Shown here: positions 54,678-64,000 of the stretch, piece by piece
Numbering within the stretch: position 1 is the stretch's first letter
How the letters are laid out: the number at the start of each line of letters is the position of its first letter
Assembly: GCA_020636535.1 (NCBI GenBank)
Contig: JACJXT010000011.1
Location: 496,001-560,000 of the forward strand
Length of the DNA stretch: 64,000 nucleotides
DNA from: Chitinophagales bacterium
GTDB lineage: Bacteria > Bacteroidota > Bacteroidia > Chitinophagales > JADIYW01
Reading direction: 5' to 3'
Made by a program: the position numbers and the translations under genes
The notes under the pieces: generated by a model
The model's input: the letters and a program-made list of their open reading frames with translations, nothing else
Databases searched by the model: none
What the model was told of the DNA's origin: nothing

Positions 54678-56204
54678 ATGAATTTTAAAAATTTATTAAT
54701 AATATTTATTATAATATTATCAAATACACAATGTAAGCACAGTCATAGTCATGATGATGAACATGGTCATACACACGCACACGACGAAACCAGTACAGAA
54801 AATGAATTAGAACCATTAGTGTATACTATCTATGCAGATAATGTTGAACTTTTCGTAGAATTTAAACCATTAGTTGTAAATAATAGTACTTCTTTTGCAA
54901 CACACCTTACCATTTTAGGTGATGAATTTAAACCTATGCTCAACGGAAGTGTATCGTTAACACTTCAAACCAATAACGAAACCATAAGCATTCATGCAGA
55001 TACTATAAGTTCGCCAGGAATTTATAGATTGTCGTTGCAACCAAAAAAAGCAGGAAATGGACAATTAGTTTTTGAAGTAAAAACCAAAACATTTACTAAT
55101 AAAATTATTATAGATGATGTTGAAGTCTATCCAAACGAAGCAACTGCATTAAAAAATCAAAAGGTAGAAGATAGTAAAGGTGAAATTTCTTATCTTAAAG
55201 AACAAGCATGGTTAGTTCCATTTGCCAATGAAGTAGTACATAAAAAAATGTTCTATTCCATAATACACACAAGTGGCGTTATTAATAATTTTCCAGGTAA
55301 CGAAGCAAAAATTGTTGCCAATGCAAGTGGCATTGTTCACTTAACCAACAAAAATTTAATTGTAGGAATGCCTGTTAGTGCCAATCAAAATTTATTTACA
55401 ATAGCTGGCGATAATTTAACTACGAGTAATATCGATGCCAATTATAAAATCAACAAAACCATTGTAGACGAAGCAAAATTAAACTATCAACGAGCCGAAG
55501 AATTATATAAGCTACAAATTATTTCCGAGAAAGAATATCTACAATCAAAAACCAGTTATGAAAATGCATTAGTTACGCTAAATACTTTAAGTAAAAATAC
55601 TTCATCTAAAGGAAATAAAAATATGAGTCCAATGAGTGGTTATCTACAATCTTTAGATGTTGTAGACGGACAGTTTGTAGAACTTGGAACAACATTGGCA
55701 AAGATTTCAAAAAACAATAAATTAATATTGCAAGCTAATATTAGTCAGAAAGATTTTAAATATATTCCATTAATCAATAATGCTAATTTTAAAATAATGG
55801 GAGATGATAAAGTCTATAATACCAAAACATTTAATGGCAAAGTGGTATCTTATAATAAAGAAATAAGCGGAGCTTTTATTCCTTTATATTTTGAAATTAA
55901 TAATACAGATAAATTACATATTGGTGCAATAGTAGAGTTATTTATTCCTACAAAACCAGAAGACCATTATATAATAATACCATTAAAAGCAATTATTGAA
56001 GAACAAGGAAAGTTCTTTGTTTATGTACAAGTTGATGGTGAAAATTTTTCTAAAAGAGAAATTAAAATTGGCGAAGATAATGGTATAGAAGCTCAAGTAT
56101 TAAGTGGCTTAAATGTTGGCGAACGAATTGTAACTAAAGGTGCTTATCAAATAAAATTAGCAGTTGCTTCTGGTGCTATGCCAGAACATGGTCATTCACA
56201 TTAA
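54678..56204 (+). CDS. RND metal efflux periplasmic adaptor (CzcB/CusB-like)
   Basis: 508 residues. Lipoprotein signal with Cys19 (SNTQC), followed at once by a His-rich patch (HSHSHDDEHGHTHAHDE). An N-terminal extra domain precedes the membrane-fusion core: the lipoyl half-motifs, helical hairpin (ELYKLQIISEKEYLQSKTSYENAL), and beta-barrel. The tail again has HGHSH. Bridges the RND pump and the outer-membrane channel; the His tracts point to Zn, Co, Ni or Cu. Confidence 0.9.
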   Translation: MNFKNLLIIFIIILSNTQCKHSHSHDDEHGHTHAHDETSTENELEPLVYTIYADNVELFVEFKPLVVNNSTSFATHLTILGDEFKPMLNGSVSLTLQTNNETISIHADTISSPGIYRLSLQPKKAGNGQLVFEVKTKTFTNKIIIDDVEVYPNEATALKNQKVEDSKGEISYLKEQAWLVPFANEVVHKKMFYSIIHTSGVINNFPGNEAKIVANASGIVHLTNKNLIVGMPVSANQNLFTIAGDNLTTSNIDANYKINKTIVDEAKLNYQRAEELYKLQIISEKEYLQSKTSYENALVTLNTLSKNTSSKGNKNMSPMSGYLQSLDVVDGQFVELGTTLAKISKNNKLILQANISQKDFKYIPLINNANFKIMGDDKVYNTKTFNGKVVSYNKEISGAFIPLYFEINNTDKLHIGAIVELFIPTKPEDHYIIIPLKAIIEEQGKFFVYVQVDGENFSKREIKIGEDNGIEAQVLSGLNVGERIVTKGAYQIKLAVASGAMPEHGHSH

Positions 56205-56215
56205 AAATATAAATA

Positions 56216-59200
56216 ATGTTAAATAATATAATAAAATATGCACTTAGTAATAGACTCTTTGTTTTAGCAATTTCTGTTTTATTAATAATATATGGTTTGT
56301 ACATATCTAAAAATATGGAAATCGATGTATTTCCTGATTTAACTGCTCCAACAGTTACTGTACTTACAGAAGCTCATGGTTTATCTACCGAAGAAGTTGA
56401 AAAACTAGTTACTTTTCAAATAGAAACTGCTGTAAATGGTGCTACAAATGTAAGAAGAGTAAGAAGTTCTTCTGCTACAGGAATTTCAATTGTATGGATA
56501 GAATTTGAATGGAATACAGACATATATAAAGCAAGACAAGTTGTAAGTGAAAAACTAAACAGCATCAACGAAAAATTACCTAAAGGTATTAATACACCAG
56601 TAATGGCACCACAAACTTCCATTATGGGCGAAATTATGTATATAGGTGTTAGCAGTAATACTTTATCTCAAATGGAGGTAAGAACAATTGCAGATTGGAA
56701 CATTAGACCACGACTTCTTTCTATTGAAGGTGTGGCTCAAGTAACTACCATTGGTGGCGATTATAAAGAATACCAGATTTTAGCTTCACCACAAAAAATG
56801 AATGCTTACAATGTGTCTTTAATAGAGTTGCTACACGCTTGCGAAGCACTAAATGGCAATGCTACTGGTGGTTTTATCAGTGAGTATGGTAATGAATATA
56901 CCATTAAAGGCATAGGTAGAGCAAATAGTATTAAAGATATAAGTGAAGCATATATTAAAACAATAAATAATAATCCAATTACGGTTGGAGATGTAGCAGA
57001 AGTAAAAATTGGTGCTGCTCCAAAAATTGGCGATGGTTCATTAAATGCAAAACCAGCAGTCATTATGTCGGTGCTTAAACAACCTGCTACCAATACTATA
57101 GAATTAACAAATAAAATAGATGATGCCATTGCTCAACTATCAAAATCTATTGGAAAAGATATAGAGATTAATACTGAAATTTTTAGACAAAAAAACTTTA
57201 TAGATGCTTCGATAAACAATATACAGAAAGTTTTATTTGAAGGTGCAATATTTGTCATTTTAATTATTACTTTATTTTTAATGAATTGGAGAGCAACTTT
57301 AATTTCTTTAGTTACTATTCCAATTTCAATTTTAGTAACCATCATTACGCTTAAATATTTAGGGTATACTCTAAATACCATGAGTTTAGGTGGTATTGCC
57401 ATTGCAGTTGGCGATTTAGTAGATGATGCTATCATAGATGTTGAAAATGTTTTTAAACGACTGAAACAAAATGCAAAGTTGCCACTAATAGAACAAAAAA
57501 ATAAAATTGATGTCATTTTTGATGCTTCATTTGAAATAAGACATTCTATTATTAATGCAACATTTATAATTATTATTGCATTTTTTCCATTGTTCTTTTT
57601 ATCAGGAATGGAAGGCAAATTATTAAAACCACTTGGTATTGCATTTATAGTGTCTTTGTTTTCATCGTTAATTATTTCTATAACACTAACACCAGTTTTA
57701 TGTAGTTTTTTACTTACCAGTGATAAACAACTAAGCAAACAAGAACAAGAAAGTTGGTTGGTTCGAAAATTAAAACAACTGTATTATAAAACATTAACTA
57801 AAGCATTGCAGTGGAAAAAAGCAATATTAGCATTTACTTTATTATTATTTATTATTACTATATTTATTTTGACGAATTTAGGTAGAAGTTTTTTGCCAGA
57901 ATTTAATGAAGGTTCTTTAGTAATAAGTGCAGTTTCATTACCAGGAATTTCATTAGAAGAAAGTAATAAAATTGGCAATCAAATTGAAAAGAAACTAAAA
58001 GAAATACCAGAAGTAAATGTAACGACAAGAAGAACAGGACGCTCTGAATTAGACGAACATGCTCAAGGTGTTAATGCCTCTGAAATTGATGCACCATTTA
58101 CACTAAGCAATAGGTCGAGAGATGAATTTTTGGAAGATGTAAGAACCAAACTAAAAACAGTTTCTGGTGTAAATATTAGTATTGGTCAGCCAATATCTCA
58201 CAGAATAGACCATATGCTTTCTGGTACGCGTGCTAATATTGCAATAAAAATATTTGGAAATGATATATCTAAATTAGAATTATTATCTAAACAAATAAAA
58301 AAAGAAATTGAATCTGTAGAAGGACTTGTAGATATAAACACAGAACAGCTTATAGAAATTCCACAAATTCAAATCAAACCAAATAGAACAATGCTAAATT
58401 ACTATGGTTTAACCATCAACGATTTTAATGAGTTTATTGATATTGCTTTTGCTGGAGAAACAGTATCACAAATTTATGAAGACAATAAAACTTTTAATTT
58501 AGTACTTAAATACGACGACTTAAACAGAGGCAAAATTGAAAATATGAAACAAACTTTGGTTGATGTTAAAGACAATCAAAAAGTACCATTATATTACCTT
58601 GCTGATGTTGTAAGCACTACTGGACCAAATACAATTAATAGAGAAAATGTTCAACGAAAAACAGTAGTATCGGCTAATGTTTTTGAAAGAGACCAAAAAA
58701 GTGTAGTGAATGAAATTCAATCAATCATTGAAAATAAAATTGAATTACCAGAAGCTTACCACATAGAATATGGTGGTCAGTTCGAAGCAGAAGCACAAGC
58801 ATCTAAAATTTTATTATTAACATCACTATTATCTATATTTATAATATTTTTAATATTGTACAAACAATTAAGTTCATTCAGTTTAGCATTTATTATTCTT
58901 ATCAATTTACCATTAGCACTTATTGGTGGTGTGTTTAGTATTTTAATTACAAAAGGCATGCTAAGTATTCCAGCTATTATTGGCTTTATTACTTTATTTG
59001 GTGTTGCTACAAGAAATGGTATTATTTTAATTTCCAACTATAAATCGCTACAAGAACAAGGTTATAGTTTAATAGATACTATAATGCATGGATCTACAGA
59101 TAGACTAAGTCCTATATTAATGACAGCACTTACTGCTGGTTTAGCATTAATACCATTGGCATTAGGAAGCAGTCTTCCTGGAAACGAAATTCAAAGTCCT

Positions 59201-59314
59201 ATGGCAAAAGTAATTTTAGGTGGACTATTAAGTTCTACTTTCTTAAACATTTATATTGTACCAATAATTTATTATTTAAAAAATAAAAATAATTATAATA
59301 ATGAAAAAATATAG
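56216..59314 (+). CDS. RND heavy-metal efflux permease (CzcA/CusA family)
   Basis: 1032 residues, full length, 12 TM with two large periplasmic loops. Family landmarks: NNIIKYALSNRLFV start, MEIDVFPDLTAPTVTVLTEA, and the TM4 proton-relay block GDLVDDAIIDVENV (~398-411) typical of the heavy-metal branch. Antiporter of metal ions with protons. Start lies 11 bp after the adaptor; the stop overlaps the TolC gene by 14 bp. Confidence 0.94.
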   Translation: MLNNIIKYALSNRLFVLAISVLLIIYGLYISKNMEIDVFPDLTAPTVTVLTEAHGLSTEEVEKLVTFQIETAVNGATNVRRVRSSSATGISIVWIEFEWNTDIYKARQVVSEKLNSINEKLPKGINTPVMAPQTSIMGEIMYIGVSSNTLSQMEVRTIADWNIRPRLLSIEGVAQVTTIGGDYKEYQILASPQKMNAYNVSLIELLHACEALNGNATGGFISEYGNEYTIKGIGRANSIKDISEAYIKTINNNPITVGDVAEVKIGAAPKIGDGSLNAKPAVIMSVLKQPATNTIELTNKIDDAIAQLSKSIGKDIEINTEIFRQKNFIDASINNIQKVLFEGAIFVILIITLFLMNWRATLISLVTIPISILVTIITLKYLGYTLNTMSLGGIAIAVGDLVDDAIIDVENVFKRLKQNAKLPLIEQKNKIDVIFDASFEIRHSIINATFIIIIAFFPLFFLSGMEGKLLKPLGIAFIVSLFSSLIISITLTPVLCSFLLTSDKQLSKQEQESWLVRKLKQLYYKTLTKALQWKKAILAFTLLLFIITIFILTNLGRSFLPEFNEGSLVISAVSLPGISLEESNKIGNQIEKKLKEIPEVNVTTRRTGRSELDEHAQGVNASEIDAPFTLSNRSRDEFLEDVRTKLKTVSGVNISIGQPISHRIDHMLSGTRANIAIKIFGNDISKLELLSKQIKKEIESVEGLVDINTEQLIEIPQIQIKPNRTMLNYYGLTINDFNEFIDIAFAGETVSQIYEDNKTFNLVLKYDDLNRGKIENMKQTLVDVKDNQKVPLYYLADVVSTTGPNTINRENVQRKTVVSANVFERDQKSVVNEIQSIIENKIELPEAYHIEYGGQFEAEAQASKILLLTSLLSIFIIFLILYKQLSSFSLAFIILINLPLALIGGVFSILITKGMLSIPAIIGFITLFGVATRNGIILISNYKSLQEQGYSLIDTIMHGSTDRLSPILMTALTAGLALIPLALGSSLPGNEIQSPMAKVILGGLLSSTFLNIYIVPIIYYLKNKNNYNNEKI

Positions 59315-60485
59315 TTTATTAATCATAAGTATACTACTGTTTAGTCGCTTTAGTTGGGCTACTAATTCATTAGATTCAATTATACAAGTAATACAAAAAA
59401 ACAATCCAAGTTTGCTATATCAAACAAAATATATAGAAGCATTAAAAATGGAATATAGCACAGAAGGCAATTTGTATAATCCAAATGTTACTTTTGATTA
59501 TTTAAGAGGTTTGCCTAATGCTATTGCAGGAAGTCAGTATGATGTTACGCTTACACAACAATTCGATTTTCCTTCTGTGTATGCCAAAAAAAAGGAGTTG
59601 GCAAATATTAAACATACAAGAGATAGCTATTTAATAGAAAGTGAAAAGTACGATATTATTAATCAAGTAAAATTATTGTGTATTGAAATAATCTATAGAA
59701 ATAAATTAGATAACTTAATTAATAATAGAATTATAAGTATTGAAAAATTAAAAAACGATTTTCAAATTAAACTCAATAATGGCTATGGCAATATTTTAGA
59801 TGTCAATAAAACACAGCTAAAACTAATTGAAATTAATAACGAAAAACAGTTGAATCAATCCATATTAAAACAACTAAATCAAAAGTTAACAGCATTAAAT
59901 GGTGGAAATGCAATACAATTTCAAGATACTATTTATCCAAGTATCAATACTACTATTGAGTTAGAAACAATATTACAACAAAGCAATCAAAACAATCCAA
60001 TTAACAGTTATCTCCATCAAGAACAAGCAGTTGTTAATCAAGAAATCAATGTTGCAAAAGCAATGGCATTACCAAAATTCGAAGTAGGTTATCATTATCA
60101 AGGTTTGTTAAATCAAAATTTTCATGGAGCTATTGTCGGATTATCACTTCCGTTGTGGGAAAATAAAAATAAAGTAAAAGCAAAAGAAGCATTGCTCGTT
60201 TCTAATCAACTTAAAATGAACGACTATATCAATCAGCAAGAAGCTACAATTTTACAACAATACGAACAATATACTATATTTAAAAATACTTATAATAGTT
60301 ATGATAATCAAATGCAAAATTATAACAATACTCATTTGCTTACAAAAGCATTACAGTTAGGCGAAATAACTACTATCGACTATTTTTTAGAAACCGATTT
60401 TATTTTTAACATGAACAAAAACAAACTTGAAACACAATATCAGTTGTATAACACCATCATTCATCTTTTAAAATACTTAGAATAA
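59301..60485 (+). CDS. TolC-family outer membrane channel (CzcC-like)
   Basis: 394 residues, signal peptide ending SWA. Long coiled helices with the OEP signatures (NPNVTFDYLRG, VTLTQQFDFP, GLSLPLWENKNKVKAKEA). Completes the tripartite pump with the preceding adaptor and permease. Confidence 0.9.
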   Translation: MKKYSLLIISILLFSRFSWATNSLDSIIQVIQKNNPSLLYQTKYIEALKMEYSTEGNLYNPNVTFDYLRGLPNAIAGSQYDVTLTQQFDFPSVYAKKKELANIKHTRDSYLIESEKYDIINQVKLLCIEIIYRNKLDNLINNRIISIEKLKNDFQIKLNNGYGNILDVNKTQLKLIEINNEKQLNQSILKQLNQKLTALNGGNAIQFQDTIYPSINTTIELETILQQSNQNNPINSYLHQEQAVVNQEINVAKAMALPKFEVGYHYQGLLNQNFHGAIVGLSLPLWENKNKVKAKEALLVSNQLKMNDYINQQEATILQQYEQYTIFKNTYNSYDNQMQNYNNTHLLTKALQLGEITTIDYFLETDFIFNMNKNKLETQYQLYNTIIHLLKYLE

Positions 60486-60575
60486 ATATTGAATGTTATA
60501 GTTATACAGCAAAAAAATAAACAAACAGATTGTATCTTATAAATTACTAACAATCACTAATTTAGAAATTTATCT

Positions 60576-60583
60576 TATATTTG
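60576..60583 (+). promoter_or_regulatory. putative -7 box of bshB1
   Basis: TATATTTG fits TAnnTTTG, 34 bases before the ATG. No TTG at the usual distance. Confidence 0.4.
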
Positions 60584-60617
60584 TATAGAATACTAACTAA
60601 AAATAAGAATAAATACG

Positions 60618-61322
60618 ATGTCAAATTTGGATATTTTGTGTTTTGCTGCACATCCTGACGATGTGGAATTATCTTGTGGAGGAACCATTGCTAAACATAT
60701 AGACTTAGGATATACCATTGGAATCTGCGATTTAACTCGTGGCGAATTAGGTACTCGTGGAAATGCAGAAACGCGTAGAGATGAAGCTTTAAATGCATCT
60801 AAAATATTAAACATTAAGTATAGAGAAAACTTAGGATTACAAGATGGTTTTTTTGATATTAATGAACAAAATATAATTGATGTTGTAAAGATTATTAGAA
60901 AATATAAACCTAAAATTGTATTGTGTAATGCAACTCACGATAGGCATTTAGACCATTCTAGAGCTGGCGACTTAGTTGTGCGTGCTGCATTTTTAAGTGG
61001 CTTGGTAAAAATCAATACCAACCAAGATGCATGGCGACCAAGTGTTGTGTATCGTTATATTCAAGACTATCACAACACACCAGATTTTGTAGTTGATATT
61101 TCTAAATACATGGACATAAAACTAGAAGCAATCAAAGCATATGCTACACAGTTTTATAATATTCATAGTAAAGAGTTAGAAACGCCAATTTCTAAAAAAG
61201 ACTTTTTCGATTTTATTATTGCAAGAGCAAAAGAATTTGGTCGACCAGCTGGTTTTGAATTTGCCGAAGGTTTTAACAAAGAAAGATACATTGGTATCGA
61301 AAATTTATTTCATTTGATATAG
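60618..61322 (+). CDS. bshB1: bacillithiol biosynthesis deacetylase BshB1
   Basis: 234 residues. LmbE-like zinc deacetylase: metal motif AHPDDVE (residues 11-17), LTRGELGTRG, and HDRHLDHSRAGDL. Removes the acetyl group from GlcNAc-malate in bacillithiol synthesis, the main low-molecular-weight thiol of many Bacteroidota and Firmicutes. Monocistronic. bshA and bshC are not in the window. Confidence 0.92.
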   Translation: MSNLDILCFAAHPDDVELSCGGTIAKHIDLGYTIGICDLTRGELGTRGNAETRRDEALNASKILNIKYRENLGLQDGFFDINEQNIIDVVKIIRKYKPKIVLCNATHDRHLDHSRAGDLVVRAAFLSGLVKINTNQDAWRPSVVYRYIQDYHNTPDFVVDISKYMDIKLEAIKAYATQFYNIHSKELETPISKKDFFDFIIARAKEFGRPAGFEFAEGFNKERYIGIENLFHLI

Positions 61323-61328
61323 TGATAT

Positions 61329-61392
61329 TAGCCATTAGTAGTACTAGTCAATAAGTCATTAGTAATGTTAGTCATTGGTTATTAGTCATTAG
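61329..61392 (+). repeat. four degenerate copies of TAGTCATTAG
   Basis: TAGCCATTAG (61329), AAGTCATTAG (61353), TAGTCATTGG (61369) and TAGTCATTAG (61383): an imperfect short tandem array after bshB1. A CGTCATATTGAGCGATAGCGAAAT relic of the dispersed repeat family follows at ~61409. Confidence 0.5.
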
Positions 61393-61565
61393 ATTATTTT
61401 GCACTTTCGTCATATTGAGCGATAGCGAAATATTTCATAATTATTAAATTAGCAGATATTAACAATAGTAAATACTAATTAGTATTAGATACCAATCAAA
61501 CTAAAGTCTTAAATCTATCAATCTTGGCTCTAAAAATCCTGATACTTTTTCAGTAACTTTATTGT

Positions 61566-63191
61566 ATGAATAAAATGCTACTCATTATATTTTTTTGCAG
61601 TACACTACTAACCGTATTTGCAAAAAACCAAATTATAGTGTCGTTTAATAATAAAGGCACTCAAATCAAAACAGAGGATTATAATGCAACTAGTTTAGAA
61701 AAAAGAAATCAAAATAACATAGCATTTAATTATACAGATTTTCCAATTAATGAAAGTTATATACAAAAAATAGAAAATTTAAACTGTAAATTAAAAGCAA
61801 AATCAAAATGGTTAAACTTGGCTTTGTTTGATATAGAAGATAAAGCAGTGATTACTGAGATACAACAATTGAGTTTTGTGAAACAAGTACAATTTATTCC
61901 ATCAACAACTTCAAATAAAAGTTTAGAAAAATTAAATACAAATAATAAAACATTTAATAATGCAAGATTATTATATGATGATACATTGACTTATGGTCAA
62001 ATTCATCAAATGAATGGCGATTATTTACACGACTTAGGATTTAACGGACAAGGAAAGATTATTGCTGTTTTAGACGCTGGATTTATTAATGCAAATGTTA
62101 TTACTGGTTTGCAAACAGTTTTCAATAACAATCAAGTATTAGGTACTTGGGATTTTGTTCAAAATGATACTACTGTCTATGAATCTCATACTCATGGTTT
62201 ATATGTTTTTGGATTAATGGCAGGACAAATTACTGGTAAATATAAAGGTACTGCAACTCAAAGTAATTACTACTTATTTAAAACCGAAAATGCAGCTTCT
62301 GAATTGTTGAGCGAAGAAGTTTTTTTAGCACAAGCATTAGAGCAATGTGATGCACTTGGCGTAGATGTCGTTAATATTTCATTAGGTTATACTACATTTG
62401 ATAGTGTAGCACAAAACCATAGCTACGCAGATTTAGATGGCAATACCACTATAGCAGCACAAGCAGTTAATTTAGCAACATCTAAAGGAATTTTGGTAGT
62501 AACATCAGCAGGAAACGAAGGCAATAATTCATGGCGTTACATATCTACACCAGCAGATGCTACTGGTGCTTTAACTGTTGGAGCTGTATATATTAATGGT
62601 TTGCCAACATCTTTTACAAGTAAATGTTTTCCTAACTATTTCCAAGTAAAACCAAATGTAGCAGCTTGCGGAGCTAATGATTATATTTTAAGTCCATACA
62701 ATACTATTGGCACAGGAAGTGGCACATCATTTTCATCGCCATTGGTTGCAGGAATGAGTGCTAGTTTGTGGCAAGCATTTCCTACACTTAATAATTTACA
62801 AATTAAAGCAGCAATTGAACAAAGTGCTAGCTTATATCCAAGTTTTGATAGTTTAATTGGTTATGGTATTCCAGATTTTAAAAAAGCATACGAATATTTA
62901 CAGCAAATAACACCAATTAATCAAAATAGATTAAGTAATATAAAAATATATCCAACATTGATTGTAAATAATTCAAATAATATATTTATTAATAATTTAA
63001 TAGATAATCAATCAACATTAATTTATATTATCAATAATCAAGGAAGAATAATGTACAGTACAGGAAATTTTATTGCCAATACCAATGAAATGATTCCAAG
63101 CAATCAAATTAGTCAGTTGTCAAGTGGTCTGTATCACATTATCATACAACAAAACGGCAAGAGCAATAATTTTAAGTTTGTAAAACAATAA
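61566..63191 (+). CDS. subtilisin-like serine protease with T9SS sorting domain
   Basis: 541 residues. Signal peptide ~1-19. S8 catalytic triad: D170 (VLDAGF), H210 (HGLYVFGLMAG) and S388 (GTSFSSP), plus the oxyanion Asn in SAGNEGNN. Residues ~460-541 are a type A T9SS C-terminal domain (IKIYPTLIVNNSNN ... LSSGLYHIIIQQNGKSNNFKFVKQ), so the enzyme should be exported across the outer membrane. Probably secreted nutrient-acquisition protease. Confidence 0.92.
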   Translation: MNKMLLIIFFCSTLLTVFAKNQIIVSFNNKGTQIKTEDYNATSLEKRNQNNIAFNYTDFPINESYIQKIENLNCKLKAKSKWLNLALFDIEDKAVITEIQQLSFVKQVQFIPSTTSNKSLEKLNTNNKTFNNARLLYDDTLTYGQIHQMNGDYLHDLGFNGQGKIIAVLDAGFINANVITGLQTVFNNNQVLGTWDFVQNDTTVYESHTHGLYVFGLMAGQITGKYKGTATQSNYYLFKTENAASELLSEEVFLAQALEQCDALGVDVVNISLGYTTFDSVAQNHSYADLDGNTTIAAQAVNLATSKGILVVTSAGNEGNNSWRYISTPADATGALTVGAVYINGLPTSFTSKCFPNYFQVKPNVAACGANDYILSPYNTIGTGSGTSFSSPLVAGMSASLWQAFPTLNNLQIKAAIEQSASLYPSFDSLIGYGIPDFKKAYEYLQQITPINQNRLSNIKIYPTLIVNNSNNIFINNLIDNQSTLIYIINNQGRIMYSTGNFIANTNEMIPSNQISQLSSGLYHIIIQQNGKSNNFKFVKQ

Positions 63192-63471
63192 GTTTTAGAG
63201 TTCAGTAAAATAAGTAGAATCAAAAGTTGAGAAATTAAATTATAGTGTTTTACTAGGAAAAATATAAGTTGCTTTATTTCTCATTATCTATAAAATAACA
63301 AGGAATGCTTCGTTTAGGATTTTTTTGTTGATATAAATAATAAATCCAAATAACTAGTGACTCAATGACAACTGACAAACGAAGGAGATTCTTCGCTACA
63401 TTACATTTCGCTCAGAATGACGCACAAAAAAATCTCAATACTTGCTACTCAATACTCATTACTATAAAAAT
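63192..63471. other. intergenic stretch with dispersed-repeat relic
   Basis: No gene. Bases ~63381-63422 carry GAGATTCTTCGC ... TTTCGCTCAGAATGACG, the reverse complement of the GTCATTCTGAGCGAA..GAATCTC repeat with an insertion in its middle. It separates convergent genes and may serve as a terminator. Confidence 0.55.
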
Positions 63472-63975
63472 CTATCTATAATCTCCTTTCAATAATTCAG
63501 TTAATTCTTTTCTTGCTAAAAAGATTCTGCTTTTAACTGTACCTAATGGCAATCTTAGTTTGTCTGCAATTTCGTTGTACTTAAAACCTTTATAATGCAT
63601 TAAGAAAGGCGTTCTTAATTCAACAGAAATTTTCATCAATGCCTTATTAATATCTTCTGCAATAAAATTATTAATGGCTTGGTTATTAACCGTATTGCTA
63701 TTGTTAATCAAAAACTCATTAGCAGTACTATCAATAACTGTTTGCATTCTAGCGTTTTTTCTATAATTATTAATAAAAATATTTTTCATTATAGTATATA
63801 GCCATGCTTTTAAGTTAGAACCACTTTCAAACTTATCTGTATTTTTCAAAGCTCTAAGTATAGTATCTTGCATTAAGTCTTCGGCATCCATAGTGTCTTT
63901 TGTCAGCTTCAAAGCATAAGGTTTCAATACTTTTGAAGCAACCATTACTTCTTTATTTAATTTCAAACTGCTCAT
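63472..63975 (-). CDS. ECF-type RNA polymerase sigma factor
   Basis: 167 residues. Region 2 with AEDLMQDTILRALKNTDKFESGSNLKAWLYTIMKNIFINNYRK, region 4 with ELRTPFLMHYKGFKYNEIADKLRLPLGTVKSRIFLARKEL. No region 3, so an ECF member. Its anti-sigma factor is not downstream; it may lie beyond the window. Start codon 25 bases from the window end. Confidence 0.92.
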   Translation of the reverse strand: MSSLKLNKEVMVASKVLKPYALKLTKDTMDAEDLMQDTILRALKNTDKFESGSNLKAWLYTIMKNIFINNYRKNARMQTVIDSTANEFLINNSNTVNNQAINNFIAEDINKALMKISVELRTPFLMHYKGFKYNEIADKLRLPLGTVKSRIFLARKELTELLKGDYR

Positions 63976-64000
63976 TACATTCTGTTTTCAATATAAAGTT

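Overview
The window is a single contig piece from a low-G+C Bacteroidota genome (by eye about 30% G+C). The phylum call rests on several independent signs: a dcw cluster in the usual Bacteroidota order with mraY carrying the large internal insert, a secreted subtilase with a type IX secretion (T9SS) C-terminal domain, bacillithiol deacetylase BshB1, the futalosine-pathway enzyme MqnE, a Bacteroidota-type putative porin, few visible Shine-Dalgarno sequences, and -7 promoter boxes of the form TAnnTTTG. I would not name a genus. No rRNA, tRNA, CRISPR array, transposase or integrase was seen.

Layout. 1-25 kb is a mosaic of housekeeping genes in short operons: the end of a CCA-adding enzyme gene, a secreted protein with an internal duplication, a methyltransferase, murB, a TPR protein, a zinc-ribbon/Nif3 pair, a phosphoesterase/MFS pair, a lone acetolactate synthase, recG, a porin, a glycosyltransferase, gatC with an ABC ATPase, hemH with mqnE, yicC with a cation transporter, an HTH-Fic protein with a repeat-rich operator, and a metallo-hydrolase. 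25.4-27.2 kb is dnaX, split by an A10 run followed at once by a stop, with the tau tail open in the -1 frame. 27.5-42.9 kb is a complete, tightly packed mraZ-to-ftsZ cluster: murE, murD, murC, mraY and murG make lipid II; ftsL, ftsI, ftsW, ftsQ, ftsA and ftsZ build the septum. murB lies apart at 2.5 kb; murF and ddl are absent from the window. mraZ is preceded by a 10-bp-periodic GTGG array, the expected autoregulatory MraZ site.

43.0-49.2 kb is an accessory island between ftsZ and the next housekeeping block. Three long direct repeats and a fourth truncated one (R1-R4) divide it into modules: (1) a 972-residue nitrilase-STAND ATPase fusion plus a small membrane protein, (2) an inverted alcohol dehydrogenase gene richer in G+C and bounded by perfect 11-bp inverted repeats, (3) a small two-TM protein. 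Module edges carry RTTAG/CTAAY imperfect hairpins that resemble integron attC sites, and R1-R3 each contain a TATATTTG -7 box, with a well-spaced -33 TTG in R3 and a slightly short one in R2. I read the island as an integron-like or otherwise recombination-built cassette cluster, with the nitrilase-STAND protein as a candidate, apparently unnamed, anti-phage or conflict system. This is inference from sequence architecture.

49.2-64 kb returns to core functions: an AlbA_2 regulator, a glycerolipid acyltransferase with gpsA and an esterase, an RlpA-like DPBB-SPOR protein preceded by a potential H-type pseudoknot, a CzcCBA-type metal efflux operon headed by a small His-rich protein, bshB1, the T9SS subtilase, and an ECF-like sigma factor.
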